A DNA stretch of 64,000 nucleotides from Ustilaginoidea virens. Lineage: Eukaryota; Ascomycota; Sordariomycetes; Hypocreales; Clavicipitaceae. The notes beneath the pieces are model-generated. The model searched no databases. It was not told the origin of the DNA and worked only from the letters and a program-made list of their open reading frames with translations. A program made the translations under genes and the position numbers. The stretch covers positions 3,596,001 through 3,660,000 of the forward strand of contig NC_057320.1 in NCBI RefSeq assembly GCF_000687475.1, written 5' to 3'. Of this stretch, positions 11,601-23,534 are shown one piece after another (position 1 is the stretch's first letter; every line of letters starts with the position of its first letter).

Positions 11601-14492
11601 TCTATTAATAGGCTCTCTAAATTGCTTTAATAGGCTGGTTATAATGATATTGACCGTAATATCATCGAGAGTATCACCTATATATGCTATTAATACTAGA
11701 TAAATGCAAAGGCACCTAGCCGATTTAAATTCACACTAAAGGATAACCGCTAATTTAATTATGAGATAATCGTAGATATCCTTTATATTAATAATCGGCC
11801 GGTATTATATATTGTGGATGCCGCAATAAGCTTCTAGGCGGCTAGGTTCCTTAATCTATAAAGATAGAAGGCCTAAGATGTTTGGAATGCCCTTAAGGAA
11901 TACTAGATTGATACTTACCTTAGCCCACCGGATTGGATAGTCTATAATGCCAGACTAAATTTTGCTTCTGCTGAATTCTGCTATAATGCCCGGCTTCTCT
12001 CTATTAATATAGATGAAATCCCTATGGAAGCCTATAATAGCATTAGCAAAGTCAAAAGATACTATGCCCTATTACGCCGAGCCTATACTATTGTTGACAA
12101 CGAAGTAGGCGACCTAATAATAAAGGAATAGAAATTATAGTTTGCTATAAAAGCTATTAACGATTCCGCTAGACCTAATGGTCTAGTGCCTATATTATTA
12201 GTCTTTAGAGTATATCTTCGACTTATAGATGACTTACTACCTAGCCTATTAGTATTATAATATGCCTTAATGTTACGAAAGGCTATTAATGAAGCTAGAA
12301 AATGCCTCGCTAGACGCCAGGTTCGCGATACCCTCGCCTAATGGAACGGCCTAGATATATGGCCTATCTACCGACTACCCTTATAGTCTAATATATGGGT
12401 ATAAAGAGAAAAGGGTGGATAGTATAGGCCGTACCGGCTATTTAGCCTTAATGGTGAGACTTATATTATACAAATGCCTTATGGCCCTATTAAGTTCCGG
12501 TTAACGGTCGTTAAGCCCTATAACCACGACCTTGATAACGATCCTACTGCCGACGATCCTGAAGATATTGTCTATACTAAAGGCCCGGCCTGCCCTGGCA
12601 GGCTAAAAGTCAGGATACCGGCTGCACCTATACCTCTAGCTGAGAAATTATCGTTACTAACCCCTGACCTAGCTAGGATACCGGCGTTACGGCTAGTATT
12701 ACTATCGCCAGCATATGTAATATCTGACGTTATGATTAATGAGGACTAAGAAGAGGCTTTTATTAATGCTATTGCTTTTAATACCGTTATTGATGCCTCT
12801 TTCCTAACCGCTAAAGAGTAAGCCGACCTATAGCTTACTAGCTAATTACGCCGGGAAGGCAAGATTACGACCCCTAGAGACCCTTTTGAGCAGTCAGACT
12901 ATATAGAGATTGAAGCATTATAAGCCTATAATGTGTTCCGATTTGTTACTTTTGATATCGATCAATATGGAGCCTAATGCCTATTTAATTTACGTATAGT
13001 ACGAGAAATTAAGGGTAAAGGTACGGATACGCTATATAAGAAGTCTAGGCTTATTATTTAAGGGTATAGTGATGATGAAAAGCGATTGATATTGACTCAA
13101 TCCCCTATAATCTAACGGGCTAGTTAACGGTTACTTATATTAATAGCCCCTTTATTGTAATGCTCCTACGGCCTATTTCTTTGGATATGGGATATTACGT
13201 AGGCTTACGTGCAATCTTCTATAACCCTTAATCGTTTAATTATCGCTAAGCTATTTAAGCAAATAGCGTATTAATACCCCGATAATACGATTATGGAAGT
13301 GGTAAAGCCACTGTACGGAATAGCTGAGGCAGGCACCCACTGGTGGGCAATATACTTCCGGTACTATCGCGAGAAGTTGGGCATGACTATATTAACCTAT
13401 GACCCCTGTTTGCTGATATCTGCTAGTAATGACGATACTGACCGTACTGGCAATACTGACTGTACTGATATTCCTGACCGCGATATTACTATATGCTTCG
13501 GTATCGTGGGTATGCAGACTGATGATACCCTCGGCCTAAGTGACGACGCCTTCTTTTAACGGGAAGAATTGGAGCTTACTAAGGCAGGCTTTAACGCCAA
13601 GCCTAAAACGAAGCTATTACTAACCGTGCCCCTGATATTTAACGGGTGTATGCTAATAGCCAATGCTAACGGTATAATATTGCGCCAGAAAGGTCAAAGT
13701 AAGAAGATCGCGACTATCGATAAAAATACGCCTATAGCCCAGCATAATTATATCGAATAACGCGCTCGTAGTGCTTATATGGCTATAGTCTGCCAGCCTA
13801 AAGCGTCTTTCGACCTATCTATCGCGGTATAATATCAATAGCCTAACTCTAAGGATATCGCGAGGTTAAATAAGCGCCTTCAATAGCAGCTTAATAATTA
13901 GGATCGCAGCCTATGGTATATCAATTTGGCCCTTAATACAGCTAAGATCTTTGTATTTATTGACGGATCCTTTGCCAATAATAAAGATTTAAGCTCCTAG
14001 ATTGGTTACGTGATTGTGCTAGGGAATGAGGCAGATACTGCAAATAACGCTTTCTAGCTGACCGGTAACATTATTACTTACAGCTCTACAAAGAGCAAGC
14101 GGGTAATGCATAGCGCACTCGCTTCGGAGCTGTATAGCATGGTGCAAGGGGTCGATATCGCATATGCGATAGGCACGACCCTTAATATGATTACCAGCAG
14201 GCTGGGATTGCCGAAGATCCCCACGGTTGTGTGTATGGATTCGTTTTCGCTATACGAATGCCTTATTAAGCTGGGTACTACTAAGGAAAAGAGGCTTATA
14301 ATAGATATTATAGCCCTACGATAGTTATACAAGCGCCGGGAGATTTATGAGATCCATTAGATTAATAGAAATAATAATCTCGCTAACGCAATAACTAAGG
14401 GAACGCCTAATAAAGCCCTTAAGACCTTCGTCGACTAAAACAAGGCTGTTATACGTGTGGAAGGGTGGGTAAAGAGGTCGGTCAATATCTGA
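8607..14492 (+). pseudogene. Copia-B1 Gag-Pol polyprotein, inactivated by stops
   Basis: One frame of 1,962 codons runs from ATG 8607 (M-E-G-L-L-P) to TGA 14490-14492. The gag-like region (to about 10900) carries degenerate GAATACCCTTAC repeats at 9130-9205. The aspartic protease has L-D-T-G-A-S at 11193-11210. The integrase zinc region has WFGHPSINRL near 11590, and its core spans 11760-12130. RT runs from about 12930, with KPLYGIAEAGTHWW near 13300 and catalytic M-Q-T-D-D-T at 13512-13529. RNase H has F-I-D-G-S-F near 13955 and SALASELYSMVQG near 14112. This RT/RNase H style is that of the common ascomycete Ty1/Copia lineage. Stops sit at Gln/Trp/Arg positions through most of it, while the RT and RNase H ends (13290-13760, 14106-14330) stay open for long runs. 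The start is supported by the aligned ATA in Copia-B2. Confidence 0.92.
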
Positions 14493-14756
14493 CTGTATTT
14501 GGAAGGTATTGGTGATATTATGGGTGGCAAGTGTGTAGATTTTCCTATATTTAATGTTGTGTGCAATGCTGCCCCTTTTCTGCCCCTTTGTTTTGGCTGC
14601 GATATTCAACATACCGGCTGTACGGTATGATGCTGCGGCGCGATAACGTTATCGGCGGTATAACCTGCCGAGACTGCGCCGCACTTTTTTTTCTATATGT
14701 GCGCCTTATATCCTAACGATTCCGATATTTACTTCTATAAAAAGAGAAGCTGCCAG
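14493..14756 (+). other. Copia-B1 3' untranslated segment with palindrome and polypurine tract
   Basis: It lies between the polyprotein stop and the 3' LTR. It holds the perfect palindrome GATAACGTTATC (14642-14653) in a GC-rich context, and a purine tract AAAAAGAGAAG (about 14739-14749) before the LTR that probably acts as polypurine tract. The same layout recurs in Copia-B2. Confidence 0.6.
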
Positions 14757-15095
14757 TATCGGAATCGCTATCGCAAGGTGCCTAATTGGGCACATTGCGA
14801 TGGATATGCCGCGCACACCCGATGCGCACGATGTGGCCACTTTGGCCCCTTTTGCCCCTTTACCCCTGAGCCCGGTAGGGCACGCGGGCAGTCCGGCCCG
14901 ACCACGCCGATACATATGACTACGGCACGCACAAAAAGGCCACATTATGTAATTACTCTTTTGCTTCCTTTCTTTCCTCTTAGTTAATCAGTCATAATCA
15001 AAGAAGTAATCATACCTTTGACCGGTGACCTCACGGTACTTGATACCACGCGCGCAACCCTACGTACAACTGGGTACCCCTTGGTGAAACCAACA
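14757..15095 (+). repeat. Copia-B1 3' LTR (339 bp)
   Basis: It starts TATCGGAATCGC (TG changed to TA) and ends CCAACA. It has the same length as the 5' LTR and differs by a few transitions. AGACC follows at 15096-15100. Confidence 0.94.
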
Positions 15096-15100
15096 AGACC
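15096..15100. repeat. Target-site duplication of Copia-B1, right (AGACC)
   Basis: This pairs with 7800-7804. Confidence 0.93.
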
Positions 15101-15777
15101 TAGGTTGTATCGGCAATAAGACTTTTTGCTACTTTTTCTATAAAGGTAATAATAATATCGCTACTATATAGCCTATATGCCGTAATTACGGTATTCTTAG
15201 TAGTAGCTTTATTAATAGTATTTATAATCTCGACTAATATTCGATTGCATAAGACCTCGCTAATACTATTGCCTTTAATTAAAATTTCCCTATAGATATA
15301 TAGCAGGACTAAAAGGGGAGCGATAGTATATTAGTGTAGTATAGTAGCGGCAGCGTATTCTTATGCCGCGATATTTGCCTAGGTAGTAGCCGGCGCTTAT
15401 TTTAGGGTATCCTAAAGGGCCGATTTAATAGCTTTTTTAATAGTCTTCAAAATTATATTAGTAAGGGTGCTAATAGGGTCTCAGGTGGCCTCGCTATAGG
15501 CTATATCGGCTATGGTTTCTATAATTTCTCGTACTTATCTTAGTACTATTAGGGGGATATAATCCTAGAGCTTTTTTATTGATTCTTTAATTATAATAGC
15601 AGTAGGTCGCTTCCACTCTTAGGTAGGCTTAGTCTCGGTCTGGTTATACTATATACTATTCACGATCGTAGTGGTAGGGTTATAGCGGCTGTATATAATG
15701 CCGCCCTTATTCCCTTTATTGATATTTATTACTTTATTTGCGTTTGCCGTGCCTATTCCCTAGACGCGATGCGCTAT
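15101..15777 (-). pseudogene. LINE (Tad1-like) ORF1, N-terminal half
   Basis: The minus-strand frame starts at a probable ATG now ATA (15777-15775, reading x-A-H-R-V-Q). It continues through an Asn/Gly-rich head, an E-W-K-R-P-T motif and a helical segment rich in Ile/Lys/Glu, to a conserved-looking block (N-T-I-N-K-A-T-T-K-N-T then x-x-D-I-I-I-T-F). This resembles the substrate-binding part before the zinc knuckles in Tad/I-type ORF1 proteins. The frame meets the other half at 7799 across Copia-B1 without a shift. Several TAG/TAA are present. About 100 bp between 15777 and 15880 probably hold the LINE 5' untranslated end and the junction with Copia-C1. Confidence 0.62.
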
Positions 15778-15880
15778 AGGCGAGGGGGGTAAATAGATGA
15801 GAGGAAGCGATTAGGATTATCAGAATTGATTTTAGAGGCGGTTCTATGCCGCTACCTAGGTGCGGGCGAAATCGCGAAAG

Positions 15881-18800
15881 TTTTTTATTATAGGCAATTA
15901 TAATACCTAGAATACTAATATATCTTATTCTTCTTCTACTATATCACCTGATAACCAGCCTTTAGCTATAAGCTATAGTGCTAAATCAGGCGGTAGGACC
16001 CCTAAGGATGCCCTCCTTTACGATATAGGCTCTATTTATTATATTATTAATGATAAGAAATATTTTATTACTTTTTACCACTTTCAGAAGGGTGATAAGC
16101 CTATAATTACTACTAGTAGCGGCCCTATCTCCCCTACTAGTTAGGGCATAGCACAATTTACTATATTATAAGGCATTAATCCTACCAAATGGGGCACCAT
16201 AGAGCTTAAGAATGCACTATATATTCCTGCTCTAGATATTAATATCATTAGTAGCGTAAAGCACTATGCCGCTAAAGGGGTATTAATTAAAAATCAGCTA
16301 TAGTCAGCAAGCCGTAAATGCATCGGCATTTTTAATTTCGAAAAATACGGCTTTTTCCTTCTACAGAAAGGAATAGACACACTACTACTGCATCAACCTT
16401 GCAGCCACTATACTAATAGTATAGTAATAGAGGTCCCTAGCCCTACTAACCCTGCTGATTATAGTGATCCTATAGATACCACTATTACCCCTATTCCTAC
16501 TAATACAATTAGTAAAGAACCTATAGAGGCTATTAGCCTTACTAACCCTCCCTTTATTACAAATAGCAAAGACCCTATAGAGGTTACTAACCCTACTACG
16601 CCTATACAGACTAGGCCTATATAGACTAATACTACTAGTTCTCCTGCCCCTATAACAGCTGATACAGAATATTAGAAGTTATTATAATTAGCCGGCATTT
16701 AGCATATACGGCTAGGGTATATAGGTATTCAGCTACTTAAAAAGACCTATGCTAATACGCCTAGTCTGCCTAATCTCGATAAGGTTAAAGATGCTGATTT
16801 TCGCTGCCTGGCCTATATGCAGGCTAAGAAGGTTAGACGACCCTCTAAGGATGCGATACCTAATCTAGCTAAATGCCTGGATATTATAGAAGGTAATACT
16901 TTTGCTATATTACCTACACCATATAATAAACGATCTATTGCTCTTATATTAGTAGATAGAAAATCCCGATTCCATTGGCTTTACTTACTGCCTAATAGGG
17001 AAGGCACTACGGTATTTACAGCATTATAAGGCTTTATACAAAGCCTGCAGGTCAGATATAGTAAAACCCCTATTGAGTTCCACTATAATAGTGGTAACGA
17101 AATTAATAAAATGCTCAACGATTGGCTTACCTTACAAGGTATAAAGTTTAATACCTTTAGCCCTTATATATATAAATAAAACGGCCTAGCCAAACATTCT
17201 ATAAGGGTTATAGCTAATAAATTATATGCTACTATAACCTAGTCAAGGTTGCCTTCTAACCTTTAGTCCGCCGTAATTACTAGCATTATTATGCTGGTAA
17301 ATATTACGGTAGTTACTAATAGACCTTCTAGCCCTTATTTAGAGTTATTAAAAGACTATAACTAAATAACCCCTAAGCACTATCCTGATCTTATTAACCT
17401 TAGGGCTATTGGAGCTACTATTAAGGTACTTATACCACACGAGAAGCGTATAAAAAGCCGTAAATTAGCGCCCCGAACCGAGCCTAATAGGCTCCTTGCC
17501 ACTCTAGGTAATAATACCTACTTAGTTTACCTTCTAAAAAAGAAGGTTTTTACTAAAATAACCTTTATTACCTTCATCCACCAAAATAAAGGTATAGGCC
17601 CTATATTAAATGGCCTAGAAGGAGACTTTTATAGAGAGCAAAATATAGGTTTAGAAGGGGTATCTAGCAGTAAAGAACCTGCTATTTTACTAGATGACCT
17701 GGAAAGTATCCCTGACCCTACTAACCTTACTAATATTAATAATACTAATATTATTCTGGATGACCTAGAAAGCGTCCCGGACCCTACTAATCTTATCAGT
17801 ATTACCAATACTAATGCTACTACAGATTACCGTCCTATAATATAGTCCCCGGCTACTATAAAGGATGACCTTATAGATATCCTTACTAGCCTTAATTCTA
17901 CCGACCTTGCTGGCCCTACTAGCCCTATGGGCCTTACTAATCCTATAGGCCCTACCAACCCTATTAGCCTTACCGACTTATTCCCTTAGGAGGGTAATAT
18001 TCTACACCACCTATTATAGGATTCCTGTTATGCAGATAAGCGTAAGCTAGCTAAAAAGACCCCTAATAGTACGCCTAATAGCTGGAAGGATGTATTACGA
18101 TGCCCTAAAAAAGAAAAAGACCTTTGGATAAAAGCACTATTTAAGGAATTCGAGCAGCTTTTAGATACTAAAGTCTTCCAATTTATTCCTAAGTCTAGCA
18201 TTCCTATTAATAGGAAAATTATACACAATAGGCCTATTTTTCGGGTTAAAAAGGATGCCAATAATCAGCCTATAAAATACAAGGCTAGATTAGTAGTCAA
18301 GGGTTTTATGCAAGTCGAAGGAAAGGACTTCTAGCATACCTATACTTCCACTTCTATCCTATCCACCTAGAGGGTTATACTAGCCTTGGCAGTTAATAAT
18401 AATTAGGAAATAGAACAAATCGATTTTATAAGCGCCTTTTTAAATAGCAAACTTTCTAAAACAATTTATATAGATATCTCTAATGGATTTCTTGAATTTA
18501 CGGAGAGCCTATTATTAACTAATAACGATAGCAAGCTTTAGTCTGATATACAGCAGCAATGGTTACTAACTTTACTTAAAGAAGCTGGCTTTAACCCTTC
18601 TATAAAGCAAGCTATTTTATTAAAGAAGGCCCTATATAGACTAAAATAAGCTCACCGCCAATGGCAACATCAGCTAAAAGACCTGATTTCTAGTAAAGAA
18701 TTTTTATCATTAGCTTCTAATGCTGCCGTCTTTTATAATAAGCAAACCAGCACCTTTATCGTTATTTATATTAATGACTGCCTATTAGTTAGTCCTAATA

Positions 18801-19732
18801 TAATTTATATTAACCAGCTAAAAAAGAAATTCCATAAGGTCTATACTATAGAAGACTATAGTCCGGCTTCCTTCTTCTTAGGCATATAGATTATACAGAA
18901 CAGGAAGGAAGGTTTATTATAGCTACACTAAGCCCAATTTATAGCAGAAGTCCTAGCTAAATTTGGCTTATAGGATATTAAACCTTAGCTTATTCTACTA
19001 CAACTAGGGGTTCTAAATGAATCTAATGGAAAGGATCTTAGCCCTACTAATCAAAGCCTTTATCAGAGCCTTACTAGCACTATAATATGGCTTATGATGA
19101 TGACTAGGCCCGACCTAGCATTTCCCACCCAATACCTCTCTCGGTTTATAACTAAGGCAACTACTATGCATCTAAATGCTGTAAAGGGCGCTTTTAGCTA
19201 TCTTAAAGGCACTGAGAATATAGCTATTTATTATCGTATTACTAATAGCAAGCAATAGCCTATTATAACCGCTTATTCAGATAGCGATTTTACTGGCTGT
19301 AAAAAGACTTCTAAATTAACTAGAGGTTTTCTTATTACTATTAATAGTAGTCCTATTAGCTGGCGTTCTAAGCGAGCCTCTTTAGTAGTACTATCTACTT
19401 TAGAAGCCGAATCAGATACTTTACTTAAGACAATCCGTAAGGTATAATAGCTATCTAACCTCTATAAAGAGCTAGATATTAATATAAAACGCCCTATACC
19501 GCTATACTGCAATAACTAGGGCTCTATATCAAATTCTAATGATCCTAATCAGCATACTCGCACCAAGCATACGCTATTAAAATTCCGGTATATTAGGGAG
19601 CAAGCCCAGCTGGGCTTAGTTAATATTACCTATTTACCTACTAATAGTATGCCTGCTGACGGTCTTACTAAGCCACTGCCGGGCCCTAAATTTACCAGGT
19701 TCCGTAAGTTACTAGGTCTTAGGGCCTGCTAA
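15881..19732 (+). pseudogene. Copia-C1 Pol (protease to RNase H), N-terminally truncated
   Basis: One frame runs from about 15881 to TAA 19730-19732. The protease site reads Y-D-I-G-S at 16019 (D-T-G in C2-p2). The integrase zinc region has HIRLGYIGIQLLKK near 16700, and the core has LILVDRKSRFHWLYLLPN near 16940. The linker at 17640-17990 carries a roughly 66-bp in-frame duplication (LDDLES-x-PDPTN) and S/N-P-x-G-P-T-N repeats. RT begins near 18060, with Y-I-N-D-C at 18767-18781 in place of Y-M-D-D-C. RNase H has A-Y-S-D-S-D-F near 19270. The end R-K-L-L-G-L-R-A-C matches the C2 end. Many TAG/TAA; not functional. It differs from C2 mainly by lacking the long region between integrase and RT. 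Confidence 0.9.
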
Positions 19733-19856
19733 CTTATACTGTTTTAACTAAGGTTTTTTTAATATATATATTTTTCCTTAGCCCTTTTTAATGCATTTTC
19801 TTTCCCTATTCTTTATATACGATTAGCTTGCTACTACAGTAGCTAATTAGAGGGGG

Positions 19857-20489
19857 TATTAAAATCCTACGGTAGTCTACTAGACTGCTGGCCCTTCTAC
19901 CGTCTCTTAGACTTACGACTATTCTACCAGACATACGGTGTGTCTTACCAACCTTAGGTCTTTACCGTTTACCTTCCGGATTTTTAGTGGATTAGTACTA
20001 TATACCAAATAAGGTAGGCCTTTATCGGGCCTTATTTTTGGTAAGGCTTAATATAACATATCGGGCCTTATTTTTAAAATATATAGTAAGGCGGCATATG
20101 ACGTACCGGGCCTAATTTAAAAGATATTTAATACGGCCGGATATTACGTAGGCACACCGGGCATTATTTAAAAATATTTGGTAAGGCTTAATATGACGTA
20201 TCAGACCTTATTTTTAAATATATGGTAAGACTGGATATATCGTGGTATAATAGGTATTACAAGGAGCTCTCTTACTGGCTACCTTGGATGCCTGGGCCTA
20301 CCCTCTCTCTTAGATATATTTAGGATAGCTTTTTCCCTTTTTTTCTAGATAATAGAAGGGTAGCACAATCGAGTCTGTTAATGCACTATATGCCTCTTAA
20401 CTCTTTCCACCTTTCCTGCGTTTCTGGTTATTTATATCTGTCTTATCTTATACCGACTTCACTTTATATTTACCCTCAGAATTGCAACA
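19857..20489 (+). repeat. LTR-Y, 3' LTR of Copia-C1 (633 bp)
   Basis: It starts TATTAAAATCC (TGTTAAAATCC in other copies) right after the polypurine tract and ends TTGCAACA. Its outer parts match the solo copies at 30991-31727, 43817-44560 and 46637-47366, but its central repeat block is different. Confidence 0.9.
20010..20245 (+). repeat. Degenerate ~45-50 bp tandem repeats inside LTR-Y of Copia-C1
   Basis: About five units of the type (A)TCGGGCCTTATTTTT...GGTAAGGC..ATATGACGT repeat in line. The other LTR-Y copies have a GTGGTGG...CTAGT minisatellite at this place instead. Confidence 0.8.
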
Positions 20490-22429
20490 ATATATATAGA
20501 CCCTAGCCTAATCATAAAAGGAATTAGAGGAGATTATAAAATAAATAGATAAATACCCCTTTTTAGTACCGATCTTATATAAATCTTATACTTTTACTAA
20601 TATCTTAATCGATTTAGGATATAATTACTATAGTGCTATAAGCGAAAAGATAGTATAATAATTAGGCCTTTAACCTATCTGCCTACTATAACGTAGGGAA
20701 ATCGAGATAGTAGTAGATATTTAGAGCCATTTAAGAAAATATAAAGTAATATATTCCTCTATTACCTATATTATCTATATAGCAATCGATATTAATAGAT
20801 AACTATCTATAATTATACTTTATATTGTCCTAGGCCTTACCTATAATATTATCCTTAGAATGCCTTAGATAGAGTACTATAATATTATACTATAGGCGAA
20901 GTAGTATTAATTAAAGATTAGATCGGTAGGCAGCCTTATTATTAAGGAATTAATAAAAAGACAATAAGGCCTAATTATAGTAAATATCCTTAGCTTAGTC
21001 TTCTATAGTATATTAAAATAGGCGAAATACTTTAGGGACAAATCGACCTCTTTTATTGCGATAAGCTTATAAGAGATAATATATATCTTCTATATTATAC
21101 TTCTACCTTATTAAAACTCTGCCTTATAATTGTAAGAGCCTTAGGTATTCCTAATAGAATTATAAGAATTCGCTAACCTTTTTAATAAAGAGAAGGCTTT
21201 TAATCTCCCTCTATATTAGGGTATATTTAACTACTATATCTAGCTTAAAAAGACTAAAGATAGGAGCCAGCCAGACTTACCTTAGGGCCTATTATATAAT
21301 ACACTATAAGACTAATTACTTAAGGTTCGGAGATAAGTAATTAACCTAATAGATAAAAAATAGATCTATATAAGCTCCTTATCAATAGTAATACTAGTTT
21401 TACTAGCCAGAAAGGGGAATAGTAGGTAATATTTTTATATCAATTACTAGGCCTTTAATAAAGTTATAATCTAAGACCGATACCCCCTTTTTTTAATTAA
21501 AAAGACCTTACGATCCTTATCCTAAGCGAAATAGTTTACTAAAGTTAATATATATATAGTATTCTATAAGATATATATTATAGAGGGCGATAAATACTTA
21601 ATTGCATTAGGCATACAATTCGGACTATTTAAATAGCTTATTATGCTATTTGGCCTAACTAAGGCCCCTACAACCTTTTAAAGATATATTAATAAGGCCT
21701 TAGGGAATACGCTAAGAGATTTTATAACTACCTACCTTAATAACGTTTTAATCTATACTAGGAGATTAAAGGCGGACTATATAGGGCGCATTAAGGAAGT
21801 CTTTCGATAATTATAAAAGGCCGGCTTAAATTTAGATCTTAATAAATGTAATTTTATAATAAAGGAGGTCTAGTACCTAGGATATATTATAATAGCTAGA
21901 AAGGAAATCTATCTAAACCTTAAAAAGATTAAGGCTATATAGAACTAGAAAGCACTTACGAAATTAAAAGGCATTTATAGTTTCTTTAATTTTATTAATT
22001 TCTATTGCGATTTTATTTTAGACTTCTCCCGCTTTATCGACCCTTTAGTTAAATTAATAAAAAAAGGGGTCCTATTCTAATAGTTAAACGAAGAAAAGGC
22101 GGTATTTTAAGCGCTTAAGTAGTATTTTATATTATCTTTAGTTCTTACTTCATAGGATCCTAATAAAGAGATAGTCCTTAAGGCAGATAGTTCCGGTATA
22201 GCCTTTAGTAGCTATCTATTATAGGTCGGGAAGGATAATATACTTTACCCTATTGTATACTATTCCGCTTATTTATTAGATGCAGAATGGAACTATATTA
22301 TATATAATAAGGAACTTTTTACTATTATCTTTTGCTTTAAAGTATAATTAGTAGAACTCCGCTTAATAGCCTCCCCTTTTATTATCCTTATTAATTATAA
22401 GAACCTAAAGTATTTTACCTAACTATAAG
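20490..22429 (+). pseudogene. Gypsy-A1 Pol, protease to start of RNase H
   Basis: A plus-strand frame rich in stops. The protease region (about 20570-20900) has L-I-D-L-G where D-S/T-G is expected, and I-L-R-M-P-x-x-E-Y-Y downstream. RT (about 21300-21900) has D-K-K-x-I-Y-I-S-S-L-S, I-x-D-R-Y-P-L-F, and catalytic T-Y-L-N-N at 21730-21744 in place of Y-L-D-D. The RNase H start has D-P-N-K-E-I-V-L-K-A-D-S near 22155 and Y-K-N-L-K-Y-F-T near 22400. The frame breaks at 22429 where C2-m1 is inserted and resumes at 46219. Gag and LTR are absent on the left, where LTR-Y ends at 20489. Gypsy-B at 47440-51180 is a close relative. Confidence 0.87.
22425..22429. repeat. Target-site duplication of C2-m1, left (ATAAG)
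   Basis: ATAAG precedes TGTTGC of the left LTR-X and recurs at 46214-46218 after the right LTR-X. Confidence 0.93.
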
Positions 22430-22686
22430 TGTTGCAAAATGGTGATTCAGAACACTGTTGGAAATGTACTGGATACCGACAGTGGCGTACAAGGCGTTGC
22501 AGAATAAAATAAAGAGCTGGTTAAAGATTTAAAGCGCACAAGAGGTTGACCAGAGCAAAGATATCAGGGAAATCTGATTCTAATTTTTAGTGACTATTCT
22601 AGCTAGAAAGAGGGAATTTTGGGCATATTTCTACCATCTTAAAAAAGTGGTTAAAAATAATAAAAAACCGTAAAAATAGCGAAAAA
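22430..22686 (-). repeat. LTR-X of C2-m1 (coding 3' LTR), part 1
   Basis: This is the first 257 bp of the left LTR-X (TGTTGCAAAATGG...), interrupted by Copia-B2 after an A-run. It continues at 29883. Confidence 0.92.
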
Positions 22687-23018
22687 TGTCGGAATCGCTA
22701 TCGCAAGGTGCCCAATTGGGCACATTGCGACGAATGTGCCGCGCACACCCGTTACGCACGATGTGGCCACTTTTGCCCCTATGCCCCTGAGCCCGGTAGG
22801 GCACGCGGGCAGTCCGGCCCGACCGCGCCGAAGCATGTGACTACGGCACGCACAAAAAGGCCATATCGTGTAATTACTCTTTTGCTTCCTTTCTTTCCTC
22901 TTAGTTAGTTAGTTATAATCAAAGAAGTAATTATACCTTTGACCGGTGACCTTACGGTACTTGATACCACGCGCGCAACCCTACGTATAACTGGGTACCC
23001 CTTAATGTGACACTAATA
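22687..23018 (+). repeat. Copia-B2 5' LTR (332 bp)
   Basis: It starts TGTCGGAATCGC and ends CTAATA (CA to TA). It lacks a few bases of the GC-rich block seen in the Copia-B1 LTR. Its partner is 29546-29877. Confidence 0.93.
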
Positions 23019-23534
23019 CTGATCAGTGAAGTTGAAGTTTACTTTATAGATTAGCTAGGACTAGCAAGAAGAGACGGTTTAATCAAATCGTGCTAATAAG
23101 GAATATAATCTAGCCTATTTAGAGGAATGGCTACGGATATTACGAACTAAGGGATAAACTAATTATATCTAACCTTCCCTACTCGTCTATTACGAGGAAT
23201 AATCGCTAAATATCATACTGATAGTGTAATAGCTAGTGAATATAATTAGCAGGCTAAAACGCGGGTTCTTACGCAAGCGACCCTGAACCGTAATAATATC
23301 TATAGTAAAAAGCCTATTTACCGTTATATTTAATAGTTAAATAAGCAACCGGAATGCCTATAATATCCTGCCTGACTATTACTTCCTTCCTTACTTCCTT
23401 TTTGACCTTCTTCCTTACTTCCTTCCTAACCTTCTTTTTTACTTCCTTCCTTCCTTTTTTTTATTAATTACTTCCTTCTTTCTTTTATTAATTACTTCCT
23501 TCTAATATATATACCTACCCCTATTAATATCACG
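23019..23534 (+). other. Copia-B2 5' leader with CTTCC-rich tract
   Basis: This is the non-coding counterpart of 8144-8606. It starts CTGATCAGTGAAG and ends in a longer TTCC/TTCTT pyrimidine tract (about 23385-23505), expanded relative to Copia-B1. Confidence 0.7.

Larger units (their letters stand above)
7805..15095 (+). mobile_element. Copia-B1 LTR retrotransposon, complete but inactivated
   Basis: The element has two 339-bp LTRs (TG...CA), a perfect 5-bp TSD AGACC and an internal polyprotein in one frame. It sits inside the minus-strand LINE ORF1. Removing the element and one TSD copy rejoins the LINE frame exactly. It is the closest relative of Copia-B2 at 22687-29877. Confidence 0.95.
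15880..20489 (+). mobile_element. Copia-C1, 5'-truncated, with 3' LTR
   Basis: Homology to Copia-C2 begins near 15880, just before the protease. The 5' LTR, leader and gag are absent. The polyprotein then runs to 19732, followed by a polypurine tract (AGAGGGGG, 19849-19856) and the 3' LTR-Y. The left junction abuts the 5' end of the LINE ORF1. Whether truncation came from the LINE or from later deletion is not visible. Confidence 0.85.
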
